From Perlucidibaca aquatica (GTDB lineage Bacteria; Pseudomonadota; Gammaproteobacteria; Pseudomonadales; Moraxellaceae), in assembly GCF_001676655.1 (NCBI RefSeq), contig NZ_LZDB01000001.1, positions 62,001-126,000 on the forward strand: 64,000 bases of DNA. The letters run 5' to 3'. The notes under the pieces were generated by a model. It was not told the DNA's origin. It was given only the letters and a program-made list of their open reading frames with translations, and ran no database searches. Of the stretch, positions 43,535-53,460 are shown in pieces. Each line of letters begins with the position of its first letter. Positions within the stretch are counted from its first letter, which is position 1. Position numbers and translations under genes: made by a program.

Positions 43535-45550
43535 ATGACACGTTTTCCCTCCTCGCTAAAGCCCATCATGACCGCTTTCCCTATCGCCACTGCACTCGCG
43601 ATCAGCCTGTCTGCACACGCGAACGAGGCCGCACTGAGCGAAAGTCATCAGCTCATGGAAATCACCATTACCGCCAGCCCTTTTGGTCGCACCTCCGATG
43701 AAATGGTGCAGCCCACCTTGCTGCTCAGTGGCGAAACGCTAGACAACAAACGCCAAGCAACCATTGGCCAAACCCTGAGCCAGGAGCTCGGCGTGGCTAA
43801 CTCAGATTTTGGCCAAGGCGCAGGTCGACCTGTGATTCGTGGCCAAGCAGGCCCACGCGTCGACGTACTGAGCAATGCCGTGGGCGCGATGGATGTGTCT
43901 AACCTGAGCCCCGATCATGCTGTCGCCATTAACCCCTTAATTGCACGTCAAATTGAAGTACTGAAGGGCCCTGCTACCTTGCTCTATGGCAATGGCGCGA
44001 TTGGCGGCGTCGTTAACGTCAGCGACAGCCGCCTAGTGACTGAGATCACACCGGGCTGGAGCGGTGCCGTGGAAGCGAGCGTAGGGACTGTCGCTCGCGA
44101 AAACCAAGCCTCTGCAGACATTAACTACGGCAAGGGTCCGCACCAACTGCATATAGATGTTACGCAAGCACGCAGTGACGATTATCGCATTCCGGGCAAC
44201 AGCCATGTTGATGGTTCGGGCAACGAGAAACGCTTGCTCAATAGCGACACCGAACTTCGCAACGGCGCAGTGGCTTACAACCACGTCGACGACAACGGCA
44301 ACAGCGCGGGCGTCGCCCTGTCGCGCTATGAAAACCGCTATGGCCTGCCCAATGAGGAAGAGGCTTTTATCGACATGAAACAGCAACGATTTGATAGCCA
44401 AGTTGTGCTGCGTAATCCGGTCAAAGGTCTTGAGTCCTTAAAGTTTCGTGCCGGCTCGGCGCGTTATGACCACATTGAGTTTGAAGCGCCCGGCGAGCCC
44501 GGCACGCGCTTTAAAAATGATGAGTATCAAGCCCGAGTAGAGGCCGTTCACCAAGCCGTTGCTGGTTTTCGCGGGGTCGTAGGCGTGCAGTTCGGCCATC
44601 GTGACTTCTCTGCGATTGGTGACGAAGCCTATGTGCCCAATGTTGTCACGCGCCAGGGTGGGCTCTTTATTATTGAAGAACGCCAAACTGCCATTGGCAA
44701 ACTGGAACTCGGTGCGCGCATCGATCAAGTCCGCCACAAGCCAGACGCAGGCGGACCTGCACGCCAATTCACACCCGTGAGTTTCTCGGCAGGTACGGTG
44801 TATGCCTTTAACGAACATACGCACCTTAAAGCCTCGTTGACGCATGCTGAGCGCGCGCCCGCAACGGAAGAGCTCTATGCCAATGGCCCACACATTGCCA
44901 CCGGCACGTTTGAGACCGGAAATGCGAACCTAAAGAAAGAGCGCGCACTCAATATCGATGTCGGTTTTGACCATCACGTCGGCTCGCTGACCTTTGAGGC
45001 CAACGCCTTCCACAAGCGTGTACGTAACTACATTTACGGTCAGGATGTGGGCACCACCACTGATGTAGACGGCGAGGCTTTCGCAGACCTGAACTACCAA
45101 CAGCAAAACGCCAACTTCCATGGCGTTGAAGGCGCTGTTACCTGGTCATTGGTCGACACCAAAGCCAAAAAGATCGACGCGCGCATTTTTGCCGATGCCG
45201 TGCGCGGTGAACTGGCCGACAACCAAGCCGTGCCCCGTATGCCACCCTACCGTGTGGGTGTCAGTCTGCATGGTCACCAAGGCCCACTGTCGGGCAATAT
45301 CAGCCTCACCCACGCCGATCGTCAGACGCGCAATAGCGGTGCTAATGAAACCGATACCGGCAGTCACAACCTGCTTAACGCGGATATCAGCTACACCTTG
45401 GCGACCCGCGTAGGCCTTGGCAAGCCCACGCTGTTCCTGCGCGGGACCAACTTGCTCAATGACGACGTGCGTCGCTCCACATCGTTCATTAAGGACGTAG
45501 CGCCCGCGCCAGGCCGTGGCGCTGTTATGGGTGTTCGTATCAACTTCTAA
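43535..45550 (+). CDS. TonB-dependent outer-membrane receptor, zinc type (ZnuD-like)
   Basis: An outer-membrane gated barrel driven by TonB. The 671 residues have a signal peptide ending near AHANEAALS, a plug domain (ITASPFGRTSDEM, GAGRPVIRGQAGPRVDVLSN, VEVLKGPATLLYGNGAIGGVVNV-type motif) and a C-terminal barrel ending in aromatic-type RINF. The Zur-like box upstream points to zinc, and a ZnuD-like role fits. A His-rich external loop like that of neisserial ZnuD is not obvious, so another metal chelate remains possible. Confidence 0.88.
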   Translation: MTRFPSSLKPIMTAFPIATALAISLSAHANEAALSESHQLMEITITASPFGRTSDEMVQPTLLLSGETLDNKRQATIGQTLSQELGVANSDFGQGAGRPVIRGQAGPRVDVLSNAVGAMDVSNLSPDHAVAINPLIARQIEVLKGPATLLYGNGAIGGVVNVSDSRLVTEITPGWSGAVEASVGTVARENQASADINYGKGPHQLHIDVTQARSDDYRIPGNSHVDGSGNEKRLLNSDTELRNGAVAYNHVDDNGNSAGVALSRYENRYGLPNEEEAFIDMKQQRFDSQVVLRNPVKGLESLKFRAGSARYDHIEFEAPGEPGTRFKNDEYQARVEAVHQAVAGFRGVVGVQFGHRDFSAIGDEAYVPNVVTRQGGLFIIEERQTAIGKLELGARIDQVRHKPDAGGPARQFTPVSFSAGTVYAFNEHTHLKASLTHAERAPATEELYANGPHIATGTFETGNANLKKERALNIDVGFDHHVGSLTFEANAFHKRVRNYIYGQDVGTTTDVDGEAFADLNYQQQNANFHGVEGAVTWSLVDTKAKKIDARIFADAVRGELADNQAVPRMPPYRVGVSLHGHQGPLSGNISLTHADRQTRNSGANETDTGSHNLLNADISYTLATRVGLGKPTLFLRGTNLLNDDVRRSTSFIKDVAPAPGRGAVMGVRINF

Positions 45551-45565
45551 GGCGCAAGGTCAGCC

Positions 45566-45596
45566 CTGCCTGCGTGAGTCATTGACCCGCAGGCAG
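45566..45596 (+). terminator. Hairpin after the TonB receptor gene
   Basis: Nine-bp stem CTGCCTGCG / CGCAGGCAG with a 13-nt loop, 15 bp past the receptor stop and before xseB. No T-tract, so the terminator call is tentative. Confidence 0.45.
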
Positions 45597-45637
45597 GCAG
45601 TCGCTACCGTTCGCGGTCTGACTCACGGAGTGCTGCC

Positions 45638-45889
45638 ATGTCTACCGCCCCCACTGCTGCTATCGACTTTGAAAAAGCGTTGGCTGAACTTGAACAACAG
45701 GTTCATCAGCTGGAGTCTGGCGAGCTTTCCTTAGAAGCCGCACTGCAAGCCTTTGAGTCCGGCGTCAAGCTGACGCGTGAATGCCAGCAAGCCCTCGATC
45801 AAGCCGAGCAAAAGGTGAATATGCTGCTCGCAAAAGCGGATGGCAGTATTGAGTTGAGCGATTTCGCTCCTCTGCGTGACGACACCTAA
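45638..45889 (+). CDS. xseB: Exodeoxyribonuclease VII small subunit
   Basis: A non-catalytic partner of XseA in the single-strand DNA exonuclease. The 83 residues hold the family core [35 protein letters not shown] and the following helix [14 protein letters not shown]. It leads the xseB-ispA-dxs cluster, a common arrangement in gammaproteobacteria. The ispA start overlaps or lies just after its stop. Confidence 0.95.
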   Translation: MSTAPTAAIDFEKALAELEQQVHQLESGELSLEAALQAFESGVKLTRECQQALDQAEQKVNMLLAKADGSIELSDFAPLRDDT

Positions 45890-45911
45890 GCGCAACGCCA
45901 CGAGTGCCGCC

Positions 45912-46787
45912 ATGACCGTGCTCCCTGCTTTACTTCGCGCCTCTCAGGCACGCTTTGCCGACCAATTTGGCCTATTCCTGGCACAACAAAATGCCTTGGA
46001 CGAACGCCTCATCGCGGCCATTCATTACGCCATGCAAAATGGTGGTAAACGGGTTCGTCCGGCGCTGGCCTGGGGCGCTTGCTTAGCCGTCGGCGGCGAT
46101 TGGCCGCAGGCTGATAGCGCGGCACTGGCCGTCGAATGCATACATGGTTACTCACTCGTGCACGACGACCTGCCCTGCATGGACGACGATGACCTGCGTC
46201 GCGGCCAACCCACCTGCCATCGCCAATTTGATGAAGCCACCGCCTTATTAGCCGGTGATGCCCTGCAGGCCTTGGCCTTTCGCGCGCTAGCGAACACGGA
46301 GCTGTCGGCGCACACCAAAGCAGCACAAACAGCCCTCTTGGCCACCGCAGCCTTTGACATGGTGGTGGGCCAGCAGCTCGACCTCGCCGCTGAGGGCCAG
46401 CGCCTCGCGTTGCAACCTTTAGAAACCGTGCATCGTCATAAAACAGGTGCGTTGATTCGCAGTGCGGTTGCCCTTGGTGCTCATGCCGGGCAAGCCAACA
46501 CCGAGCAACTCGCCGCACTGGATCGCTACGCCGACCGCCTCGGCCTCGCCTTTCAAGTCCATGACGATATTCTCGATGTCATTGGCGACACCGCCGTGCT
46601 GGGCAAAACGGCAGGTGCCGACCAGCGCCATGAAAAATCGACCTACCCCGCCTTGCTCGGTCTAGACGCGGCTCAGGCTCTGGCCTCTCAGCTCACGCAA
46701 GAAGCCTTGGATGCCCTTTTGCCCTTGGGCGTGAGCGCCAACCCTTTACGTGAGCTGGCCCGTTTTCTGCTCGCCCGCGACCATTGA
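45912..46787 (+). CDS. ispA: Farnesyl diphosphate synthase
   Basis: Condenses IPP with DMAPP/GPP to make farnesyl diphosphate. Both aspartate-rich motifs are present: DDLPCMDDDDLRRG (FARM) and VHDDILDVIGD (SARM), with GGKRVRP near residue 37. From ATG 45912 the protein has 291 residues, close to E. coli IspA; the in-frame GTG at 45876 would overlap xseB and is less likely. It is followed 45 bp later by dxs, linking precursor supply and prenyl chain growth. Confidence 0.93.
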   Translation: MTVLPALLRASQARFADQFGLFLAQQNALDERLIAAIHYAMQNGGKRVRPALAWGACLAVGGDWPQADSAALAVECIHGYSLVHDDLPCMDDDDLRRGQPTCHRQFDEATALLAGDALQALAFRALANTELSAHTKAAQTALLATAAFDMVVGQQLDLAAEGQRLALQPLETVHRHKTGALIRSAVALGAHAGQANTEQLAALDRYADRLGLAFQVHDDILDVIGDTAVLGKTAGADQRHEKSTYPALLGLDAAQALASQLTQEALDALLPLGVSANPLRELARFLLARDH

Positions 46788-46831
46788 TCCGCAGGTATAA
46801 TTCCCGCACTTTGCGTCAGGATGATTGATTG

Positions 46832-48745
46832 ATGTTCCACGAGATTCCGCTCAGCCGCCCGCACACGCCGCTCCTCGACCAGGTGCCGACGCCGGACAAG
46901 CTGCGCGAACTACCGGAAGATGCCCTGCCCGCGCTCGCCTCAGAGCTGCGCGAGTACCTGCTCTGGTCTACCAGCCAGACCGGCGGCCATTTTGGTGCCG
47001 GCCTCGGCGTCGTCGAACTCACCATCGCCCTGCACTATGTTTACAACACGCCATCCGATCGGCTGGTCTGGGATGTGGGTCATCAGGCCTATCCACATAA
47101 AATTCTCACTGGCCGCAAAGACGCCATGCTCAGCATCCGTCACAAGGACGGCTTGGCGGCATTCCCGCGTCGTGAGGAGTCGGAGTACGACACCTTTGGC
47201 GTCGGTCACTCGTCCACCTCCATTTCGGCGGCACTTGGCATGGCGCGTGGAGCGCAGCTCACCGGCAACAATCGCAAGGTAGTCGCGGTCATTGGTGATG
47301 GCGCGATGACCGCCGGCATGGCCTTCGAAGCGCTGAACGACGCTGCCCATCAGGGCACCGACATGCTGGTCATCCTCAACGATAACCAGATGTCGATCTC
47401 GAAAGCCGTGGGCGGCCTGTCCAACTACTTCTCGCGCATCTGGGCCAGCAAGAGTTACATCGCCATGCGCGAAGGCGGCAAGCGCGTGCTGCAATCCATG
47501 CCCACCGCGATGAACTTTGCCCGACGCAGCGAAGAAAGCCTGAAGACGCTGGTCACCGACTCGCCCGGCGCGCTCTTTGAGTCCATCGGCTTCAACTATG
47601 TCGGGCCCATCGACGGCCACAATCTGGAAGAGCTGGTGGAGACCATCGGCAATCTGCGCGAAGCCAAGGGCCCGCAGCTGCTGCATGTGTTCACCACCAA
47701 GGGCAAGGGCTTCGCGCCGGCCGAGGCCGACCCCATCGGCTATCACGCCATCACCAAGATTGCGCCGGTCAGCGAGCGCGTAGCGCAGGTCGTTGTTGCG
47801 CCCACTGCAGCGCCGAAAAAGAAATACTCGGATGTCTTCGGTGACTGGCTCTGCGATGCCGCCGCCAAGGATCTGCGCCTGATCGCCATCACCCCGGCCA
47901 TGTGCGAAGGCTCGGGCATGGTGCGTTTCGCTGCCGAGTATCCCGAGCGCTACCACGATGTTGCGATTGCCGAGCAGCATGCCGTGACCTTTGCTGCTGG
48001 CCTCGCCTGCGAGGGCCTGAAGCCGGTGGTGGCGATCTATTCGACCTTCCTGCAACGCGGCTACGACCAGCTCATTCACGATGTCACGCTGCAGAATCTC
48101 GATGTCACCTTCGGCATCGACCGCGCCGGCCTCGTCGGTGAAGATGGCCCGACCCATGCCGGTGCCTACGACCTCGCCTTCATGCGCTGCCTACCCAACC
48201 TCATCATCGCCGCGCCCAGCGACGAGAACGAATGCCGCCAGCTACTGGAAACCTGCTGGCAGCATCCCGGCCCGGCCGCCGTGCGCTACCCGCGTGGCAC
48301 CGGCCCCGGCAGCGTCATCGAGCGCCAGACCCAGGTGCTACCGATTGGTCGCGGCGTGATCCGTCGCCAGGGCGAGCGCGTCGCCATCCTCAACTTTGGG
48401 GCGCGTCTGCAGGATGCGCTGAGCGCAGCCGAGCAGTTGTCAGAACAAGGTGTGGTCAACGCCACCGTCGTCGATATGCGCTGGGTCAAACCGCTGGATG
48501 CCGCGCTGATTCGCGAGTTAGCAGCAAGCCATGAGCTGCTAGTGACGATTGAAGAACATGCCATCGCGGGTGGCGCGGGCTCCGCCGTGTCTGAGTTCCT
48601 ACATCAAGAAGGCCTGCGCAACGCCATGCTCTTGCTCGGTATTCGGGATGCCTACATCGAGCATGGCAGCCCGGCAGAAATGCTGGCTGATTGCGGCTTA
48701 GACGCTGCCGGCATCGCCGCCGCCATTCGCACTCGCCTGCGTTAA
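46832..48745 (+). CDS. dxs: 1-deoxy-D-xylulose-5-phosphate synthase
   Basis: First enzyme of the MEP isoprenoid pathway, joining pyruvate and glyceraldehyde 3-phosphate with thiamine diphosphate. The ThDP motif [19 protein letters not shown] is near residue 150, the GHSSTS stretch before it and the transketolase-central motif [16 protein letters not shown] with [12 protein letters not shown] follow. At 637 residues it is of normal length. ATG 46832 is chosen; a TTG one codon earlier has nothing to favour it. It ends the xseB-ispA-dxs cluster. Confidence 0.96.
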   Translation: MFHEIPLSRPHTPLLDQVPTPDKLRELPEDALPALASELREYLLWSTSQTGGHFGAGLGVVELTIALHYVYNTPSDRLVWDVGHQAYPHKILTGRKDAMLSIRHKDGLAAFPRREESEYDTFGVGHSSTSISAALGMARGAQLTGNNRKVVAVIGDGAMTAGMAFEALNDAAHQGTDMLVILNDNQMSISKAVGGLSNYFSRIWASKSYIAMREGGKRVLQSMPTAMNFARRSEESLKTLVTDSPGALFESIGFNYVGPIDGHNLEELVETIGNLREAKGPQLLHVFTTKGKGFAPAEADPIGYHAITKIAPVSERVAQVVVAPTAAPKKKYSDVFGDWLCDAAAKDLRLIAITPAMCEGSGMVRFAAEYPERYHDVAIAEQHAVTFAAGLACEGLKPVVAIYSTFLQRGYDQLIHDVTLQNLDVTFGIDRAGLVGEDGPTHAGAYDLAFMRCLPNLIIAAPSDENECRQLLETCWQHPGPAAVRYPRGTGPGSVIERQTQVLPIGRGVIRRQGERVAILNFGARLQDALSAAEQLSEQGVVNATVVDMRWVKPLDAALIRELAASHELLVTIEEHAIAGGAGSAVSEFLHQEGLRNAMLLLGIRDAYIEHGSPAEMLADCGLDAAGIAAAIRTRLR

Positions 48746-48869
48746 GTCTGACTCAAGCCCCCCTCGTGCTGCGCTGAGCCGGTAATTACCGCCGCTCGGC
48801 GCTTGCTGCTTGACCTCAACACCAAAGCACCGGATAGATGAATGGGATTTCTCGATCAGGAAGCGCACC

Positions 48870-49283
48870 ATGTTGCATTCGCTACGTGTCGCCGATTACA
48901 TGGCTCAACGGCTGATAACGCTGAGCCCCGAAATGACCATCGACTTAGCCATCAAAACCCTGCTCACGCACAATATCTCCGGTGCACCCGTAGTCAGTCA
49001 GGGCGAGCTTGTGGGCATGTTTTCGGAGGCTGACTGCCTGGAGGACATTGTGCAGTCTGGGTATTACGAGATGAGCTCAGGCTTAGTCGGTGACGTGATG
49101 TCGTCCAAACCGCAAACGATTCATGCCGATGACAGCATTTTGAGCGCTGCCGAAGTGTTTCACCGCCATAATCGCCGCCGCTTGCCGGTGGTGGATGATC
49201 AAGGCACTTTGGTGGGGCAAATCAGTCGTCACGATGTGTTACGCGCGATTGACTCGCTGACCCACCAAAACCACAGCCATTAG
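48870..49283 (+). CDS. CBS-domain pair protein
   Basis: Two CBS modules span nearly the whole 137 residues: HSLRVADYMAQRLITLSPEMTIDLAIKTLLTHNISGAPVV, then VGDVMSSKPQTIHADDSILSAAEVFHRHNRRRLPVVDDQGTLVGQISRHDVLRAI. Such stand-alone pairs usually bind adenine nucleotides and regulate partners. ATG 48870 has AGGA 8 nt upstream, favouring it over the long frame that starts 20 codons earlier. It is convergent with ribA, 10 bp apart. Confidence 0.88.
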   Translation: MLHSLRVADYMAQRLITLSPEMTIDLAIKTLLTHNISGAPVVSQGELVGMFSEADCLEDIVQSGYYEMSSGLVGDVMSSKPQTIHADDSILSAAEVFHRHNRRRLPVVDDQGTLVGQISRHDVLRAIDSLTHQNHSH

Positions 49284-49293
49284 CGAAAAGCGC

Positions 49294-49893
49294 TCAGGCC
49301 GACTCGTCGGGCAGCAAATGCCCCATCTTGTCGGTCTTGGTCTGCATATAACCTTCGTTGTGCGGATTCAGCCCAGAAATTAGCGGCACACGCTCAACGA
49401 CGGTCACGCCATTCGCTTCTACTGCAGCCACTTTCTTCGGATTATTGGTCATCAAGCGGACGTGGGTAACGCCTAAGTGACGCAGCATATCGCCACACAT
49501 GGCGTATTCACGAAGGTCTGCACCAAAGCCCAATTGCTCATTGGCTTCCACGGTATCGGCCCCCGCATCTTGCAAGGCATAGGCACGGATTTTATTCACC
49601 AAGCCTATGCCACGGCCTTCTTGGCGCAGGTACAAAATCACGCCATGACCCGCCTCGGCGACTTGACGCATCGCGGCTTCCAACTGTGGGCCGCAATCGC
49701 AACGCAGGCTACCAAAGCCATCTCCGGTGAGGCATTCAGAATGCAGACGCGCTAAGGCGGGCTGGCCATTGCTGAGGTCGCCCATACTCAAGGCGACATG
49801 CTCTTTGCCGGTGTCGACATCTTCAAAGGCATGGATGCTGAATTCGCCGTGACGCGTGGGCAAACGGGAGGAGGCAACAAACACAAAGGCCAC
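49294..49893 (-). CDS. ribA: GTP cyclohydrolase II
   Basis: First committed step of riboflavin synthesis: GTP to diaminohydroxy-phosphoribosylaminopyrimidine. The zinc-binding set [15 protein letters not shown] (Cys near residue 56, then two more) and the catalytic [21 protein letters not shown] are intact. GTG 49893 is chosen because GGAG lies 8 nt upstream and the first residues then match RibA; the long frame to 49935 has no ribosome-binding site. It supplies the activity that the degenerate C-terminal domain of RibBA (59724-60827) probably lacks. Confidence 0.93.
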   Translation of the reverse strand: MAFVFVASSRLPTRHGEFSIHAFEDVDTGKEHVALSMGDLSNGQPALARLHSECLTGDGFGSLRCDCGPQLEAAMRQVAEAGHGVILYLRQEGRGIGLVNKIRAYALQDAGADTVEANEQLGFGADLREYAMCGDMLRHLGVTHVRLMTNNPKKVAAVEANGVTVVERVPLISGLNPHNEGYMQTKTDKMGHLLPDESA

Positions 49894-49974
49894 CAGGCTA
49901 GCTCCGGAAATCATCAAGGGTCGCGATTGTAGCAACTGATGCCGCCGAGCGGTACGACCGCCGCACGGCTTGTA

Positions 49975-50481
49975 TCAGACCTGTCGCAGCAAGAGCGTCA
50001 GCACTAACGCAGCCATCACACCGGCAATGACATCATCAAGCATGATGCCGAAGCCACCTTCCACGTGGCGATCGGCCCAACGAACCGGCCACGGCTTCCA
50101 AATATCAAAGAGACGAAACAGGGCAAAACCCGCCGCCACGGCCAGCAACGTGCGCATATCCCAAGCCGCTACCGGCACTAAGGGCAACAACGCAATCCAC
50201 TGACCGACGAACTCATCCCAGACAATACCGGAGTGGTCGTGAACACCCATGCGCGTCGCGGCGGCATCGCAAATGGCAATACCGGCAACGGAGCTGACCA
50301 AAATCAGGATCAGGTAGGCGGGCAAAGGCAAGGTTGCGAGGCCGGCGAATAGCACCAACGCCACTAGCGAGCCCATGGTGCCCGGTGCTTTCGGGCTGTA
50401 GCCGGAGCCCAGGCCAAAGGCGGGCAAAGCCAGCCACCAAGGTAATTTGGGCAGTTGTGATAGCGGCAAATGATCAGACAT
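49975..50481 (-). CDS. pgpA: Phosphatidylglycerophosphatase A
   Basis: Removes the phosphate from phosphatidylglycerophosphate in phospholipid synthesis. The N-terminus ALPAFGLGSGYSPKAPGTMGSLVAL and the ATRMGVHDHSGIVWDEFVGQWIAL segment are diagnostic, with about three to four membrane helices in 168 residues. The gene lies upstream of ribA on the same strand (81 bp from its start), separated from thiL, with which it often clusters in other gammaproteobacteria. Confidence 0.95.
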   Translation of the reverse strand: MSDHLPLSQLPKLPWWLALPAFGLGSGYSPKAPGTMGSLVALVLFAGLATLPLPAYLILILVSSVAGIAICDAAATRMGVHDHSGIVWDEFVGQWIALLPLVPVAAWDMRTLLAVAAGFALFRLFDIWKPWPVRWADRHVEGGFGIMLDDVIAGVMAALVLTLLLRQV

Positions 50482-50527
50482 CTCAATGTTCCTTGGATAC
50501 GACTATGGGTGCAGCATAACCGAGTCG

Positions 50528-51550
50528 TCAGTGCTTTCTAAACTGGCTAGGCGTGATTCCCGTCCAACGCTTGAAGGCGCGGACAAAATTTGCCTGATCT
50601 TGATAGCCTAACCTCGCTGAAATATCGCCGATGGTCATGGACTCATGACGCAGTAAACTCGTGGCTGCATTACGCCGCATGTCATCGAGCAATTGCTTAA
50701 AGCTCAATCCTTCTTGCAGCAAACGTCGATGCAGGGTGCGCGCCGTCATGCTCAAGCTGGCTGCCACCTGCTCCTGAGCGTTGGCATCAGCAAGATGTTG
50801 CTGTATCAGCCGGCGCAGACGCGTCAGAAAATCCGCCCGGGCCTCGGCGCGCTGCAGCTCTTCCGCGCAACGCGCCGCAGCAAGTGCTGCCAGCTGGGCA
50901 TCGGAGCGAGGTAACGGGCGGGCCAGCAACGCCAAAGGGAACTGAATGCGGGTCACGGCACAGTCAAACTGAACGCGGTCCTGCACCAGCATGCGCAGCA
51001 ACACATGTTGCGGAGCTTCGGGAAAGCTGAACTGCATGCTCAAACCTTCGTGCGTGAAGTCTGGGAACAGCTCGCCGGTAATGGCGTGGAACGAGCCCAG
51101 CATGGCCTCGATCACGTGCGGGAACCACGGACCGAGCAGACCGTGATCGGTAATCTCGAGGGTCACGCTATCGCCGGCAGGGAGAAAACTGATTTGCATG
51201 AGCTGCGTACGGGTCAAGGCATAGCGATTAACCAGCAGCAAGGCCTCGGCCAAATTCGGGCTGGCCTGCACGGCATAGCCGAGGAAGCCGTGACTGCCAA
51301 TTGTCAGGGTCGCGCCGAGCTCCAGCGATAGCGTCGGCGAGGTGTCCAGACGGTGCAAATTCTCTATCGTGCGCAGTAAAGCGGGTAACGACACCAAGAA
51401 ATCCGGGTGATTTCGCAGCTCATCGGCGTGCAGGCCCGTATCAGCCAGCAAGCGCTGGCTTGAAACACCACGCTTTTGCATAAAGTCGAGCATGAATTGC
51501 AGATAACGCGCGACCAGCACGCCTTCTGATGCCTGTAGGGCAACCGCCAT
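50528..51550 (-). CDS. AraC-family transcriptional regulator
   Basis: The N-terminal arabinose-binding-like domain of the OruR/ArgR-type class (LPALLRTIENLHRLDTSPTLSLELGATLTIGSHGFLGYAV) and a C-terminal AraC DNA-binding domain (MTARTLHRRLLQEGLSFKQLLDDMRRNAATSLLRHE, then ARLGYQDQANFVRAFKRWTGITPSQFR). ATG 51550 is preferred over an upstream in-frame start that adds 12 residues. It diverges from the SDR/di-iron/BVMO operon that begins 112 bp away and is the obvious candidate for its activator; the inducer is unknown. Confidence 0.92.
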   Translation of the reverse strand: MAVALQASEGVLVARYLQFMLDFMQKRGVSSQRLLADTGLHADELRNHPDFLVSLPALLRTIENLHRLDTSPTLSLELGATLTIGSHGFLGYAVQASPNLAEALLLVNRYALTRTQLMQISFLPAGDSVTLEITDHGLLGPWFPHVIEAMLGSFHAITGELFPDFTHEGLSMQFSFPEAPQHVLLRMLVQDRVQFDCAVTRIQFPLALLARPLPRSDAQLAALAAARCAEELQRAEARADFLTRLRRLIQQHLADANAQEQVAASLSMTARTLHRRLLQEGLSFKQLLDDMRRNAATSLLRHESMTIGDISARLGYQDQANFVRAFKRWTGITPSQFRKH

Positions 51551-51661
51551 AATTCGTCCGCTAATGACAAAAACCTGTCCGAGCATAGCCTTTCACCACG
51601 GCGACCAACAAGTAACATTCTTTACTGTCACATTATTGAACGACATTGAAGGAGTGGATTC

Positions 51662-52489
51662 ATGGCCAAGCAGCAGATTTCAGCCCAAGCATCCGCCGTG
51701 GTCACCGGTGCCGGCAGCGGCATTGGTCGAGCCTTTGCGCAGGAGCTGGCGGCTCGCGGTGGCCGCGTGATTTGCGCCGACATCAATTTGGCCACGGCAG
51801 AAGAAACTGTCGCGATGATTATCGCCCAAGGTGGTCAAGCCCATGCGATTCGCTGCGATGTCAGCCAGCTCGCCGATGTCGAATCGCTGGTCGAGCAGGC
51901 TGAGGCCTGGCTGTGCGGCCCGGTGGATCTGGTCATCAACAACGCCGGCGTCGGTGCCGGCGGCCAGGTCGTGGGCGAGATGCCGATGGCCGACTGGCAG
52001 TGGGCGCTGGGCATCAATCTCTGGGGCGTGATTCACGGCTGCCATGTATTTGCGCCACGCCTGCGCACGCTCGGTCGCGGCGGCATCATCAATGTCTGCT
52101 CCACCGCCAGCTTCGCCGCCGCCCCGCGCATGGGTGCCTACAACGTGAGTAAAGCCGCTGCATTGGCGCTGTCGGAAACGCTGTCCGCCGAGATGGCCGG
52201 CACTGGCATTGCGGTGACCGCGCTCTGCCCGACCTTCGTGAAAACTAATATCGCCCGCGATGGCCGTATCAGCGAAGGTTCGTCGCGTCTGGCCGCAAAA
52301 ATCATGGATCTGGTCGGCTTTGCGCCCGAGCGCGTGGCCAAAACCACGCTCGATGCCCTCGACAAGAACCAGCTCTATGTGCTGCCGCAATTCGACGCTC
52401 GCATGATCTGGCGCAGCAAACGCCTCGCCCCAGCGCTCTATGCCCGTGGTGCCGGCCTCATCAACCGTTATGCCGGCAGCAGTCTCTAA
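51662..52489 (+). CDS. Short-chain dehydrogenase/reductase
   Basis: An NAD(P)-dependent alcohol/ketone oxidoreductase. The cofactor motif TGAGSGIG is at residues 15-22, NNAG at 93-96, the active-site Ser in INVCSTAS (Ser147), and YNVSK (Tyr160, Lys164) is complete. 275 residues. A strong AAGGAG lies upstream. It opens a co-oriented set with a di-iron ferritin-like protein (18 nt later), a Baeyer-Villiger-type monooxygenase and an unknown protein, opposite an AraC regulator, consistent with oxidative breakdown of an alcohol/ketone substrate. Confidence 0.92.
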   Translation: MAKQQISAQASAVVTGAGSGIGRAFAQELAARGGRVICADINLATAEETVAMIIAQGGQAHAIRCDVSQLADVESLVEQAEAWLCGPVDLVINNAGVGAGGQVVGEMPMADWQWALGINLWGVIHGCHVFAPRLRTLGRGGIINVCSTASFAAAPRMGAYNVSKAAALALSETLSAEMAGTGIAVTALCPTFVKTNIARDGRISEGSSRLAAKIMDLVGFAPERVAKTTLDALDKNQLYVLPQFDARMIWRSKRLAPALYARGAGLINRYAGSSL

Positions 52490-52507
52490 TTCTTCAGGAA
52501 CAACATC

Positions 52508-53434
52508 ATGGCAACAATCAATCTGGAAAACATGCTGGCCAAGATCAAGAGCAGTCAGTGGGCGCTCGCCGACATCGACTGGGATGCCCCCGGTGCCGAG
52601 CTGATCACGCCGGAGCAGTGGCCGAAGCTGAAGGAGTTCATGGCCGATCTGATGTGGATCGAACATGTCGGCGCGCGCGGCTTTGCGGCGATGGCGAAGA
52701 AGGCCCCGAACGACACGCTGAAGGAAATCTATGTGTATTTCCATGCCGAAGAGCAGCGTCATGCCAATGCCGAAATGGCGCTGATGAAGCGCTGGGGCAT
52801 GCTCGATGGCGACGAGATTCCCGAGCCCAACATCAACCTGCGCTTGGTCATCGAGTGGCTGGATCGCTACAGCGACGACATGCCGCTGGAGGCCCTGGGC
52901 TCGGTTATCCCCATGCTGGAAATTGCGCTCGATGGCGCGCTCTGCAAGTTCCTACTCGACACGGTGGCCGACCCGGTTTGCCATCAGGCCTTCGCGCACA
53001 TCAACGATGACGAGTCGCGCCACCTCGGTGTCGGCTTCCATGTGCTGGAGATGCAGGGCCACGGCAAGCTCTATCAGAACACGCTGAAGATGGTCGCCAC
53101 CTGGGCCGATCCGCGCCTGATTCTGGGTGTTCTGGCGTATGTGCCGCTGCTCAACCGCATGCGCGACAACATCGTCAATCTTGGCTTGAAAGAAGAAAGC
53201 CTGTACGCCGCCATGAACAAGTTTCGCAAGATCGGCGGCCGCACCGAGCAGGGCCGACGCAACCCCTGGTATCAGGTCATCAGCCGTCATGGTGGCTGGG
53301 TCACCAACCGCCAGAACCGCCTCTACCACATTCCGGTAGATGCCTTGGTGCGCGCCACCGACTTCATCCCGAAACGCGTGATGCCGCCGATTCCAAGCTG
53401 GGTCAAGGAACTGACCTGGAAGCCGGCCGCCTGA
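52508..53434 (+). CDS. Ferritin-like di-iron protein of unknown function
   Basis: A 308-residue four-helix-bundle protein. The full carboxylate-bridged di-iron ligand set can be placed: Glu52 (WIEHVG), Glu82-x-x-His85 (EEQRH), Glu138 (MLEIALDG) and Glu169-x-x-His172 (DDESRH). This E/ExxH/E/ExxH order is that of ferritin-like oxygenases and desaturases, so an O2-activating oxidation or hydroxylation is plausible, though no named family fits. A C-terminal part of about 110 residues (IPVDALVRATDFIPKRV and others) is outside the bundle. It is the second gene of the operon. Confidence 0.8.
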   Translation: MATINLENMLAKIKSSQWALADIDWDAPGAELITPEQWPKLKEFMADLMWIEHVGARGFAAMAKKAPNDTLKEIYVYFHAEEQRHANAEMALMKRWGMLDGDEIPEPNINLRLVIEWLDRYSDDMPLEALGSVIPMLEIALDGALCKFLLDTVADPVCHQAFAHINDDESRHLGVGFHVLEMQGHGKLYQNTLKMVATWADPRLILGVLAYVPLLNRMRDNIVNLGLKEESLYAAMNKFRKIGGRTEQGRRNPWYQVISRHGGWVTNRQNRLYHIPVDALVRATDFIPKRVMPPIPSWVKELTWKPAA

Positions 53435-53460
53435 CACCTGCCTTGAACGAGAACTGAATC

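Noticed and set aside
46940-48157. 405-codon open frame on the minus strand
   Set aside because: It lies wholly antisense to dxs, whose catalytic motifs are intact; its product is low in recognisable structure and has no ribosome-binding site of note.
51680-52762. 360-codon open frame on the minus strand
   Set aside because: Antisense to the SDR and di-iron genes, an artefact of GC-rich codon use.
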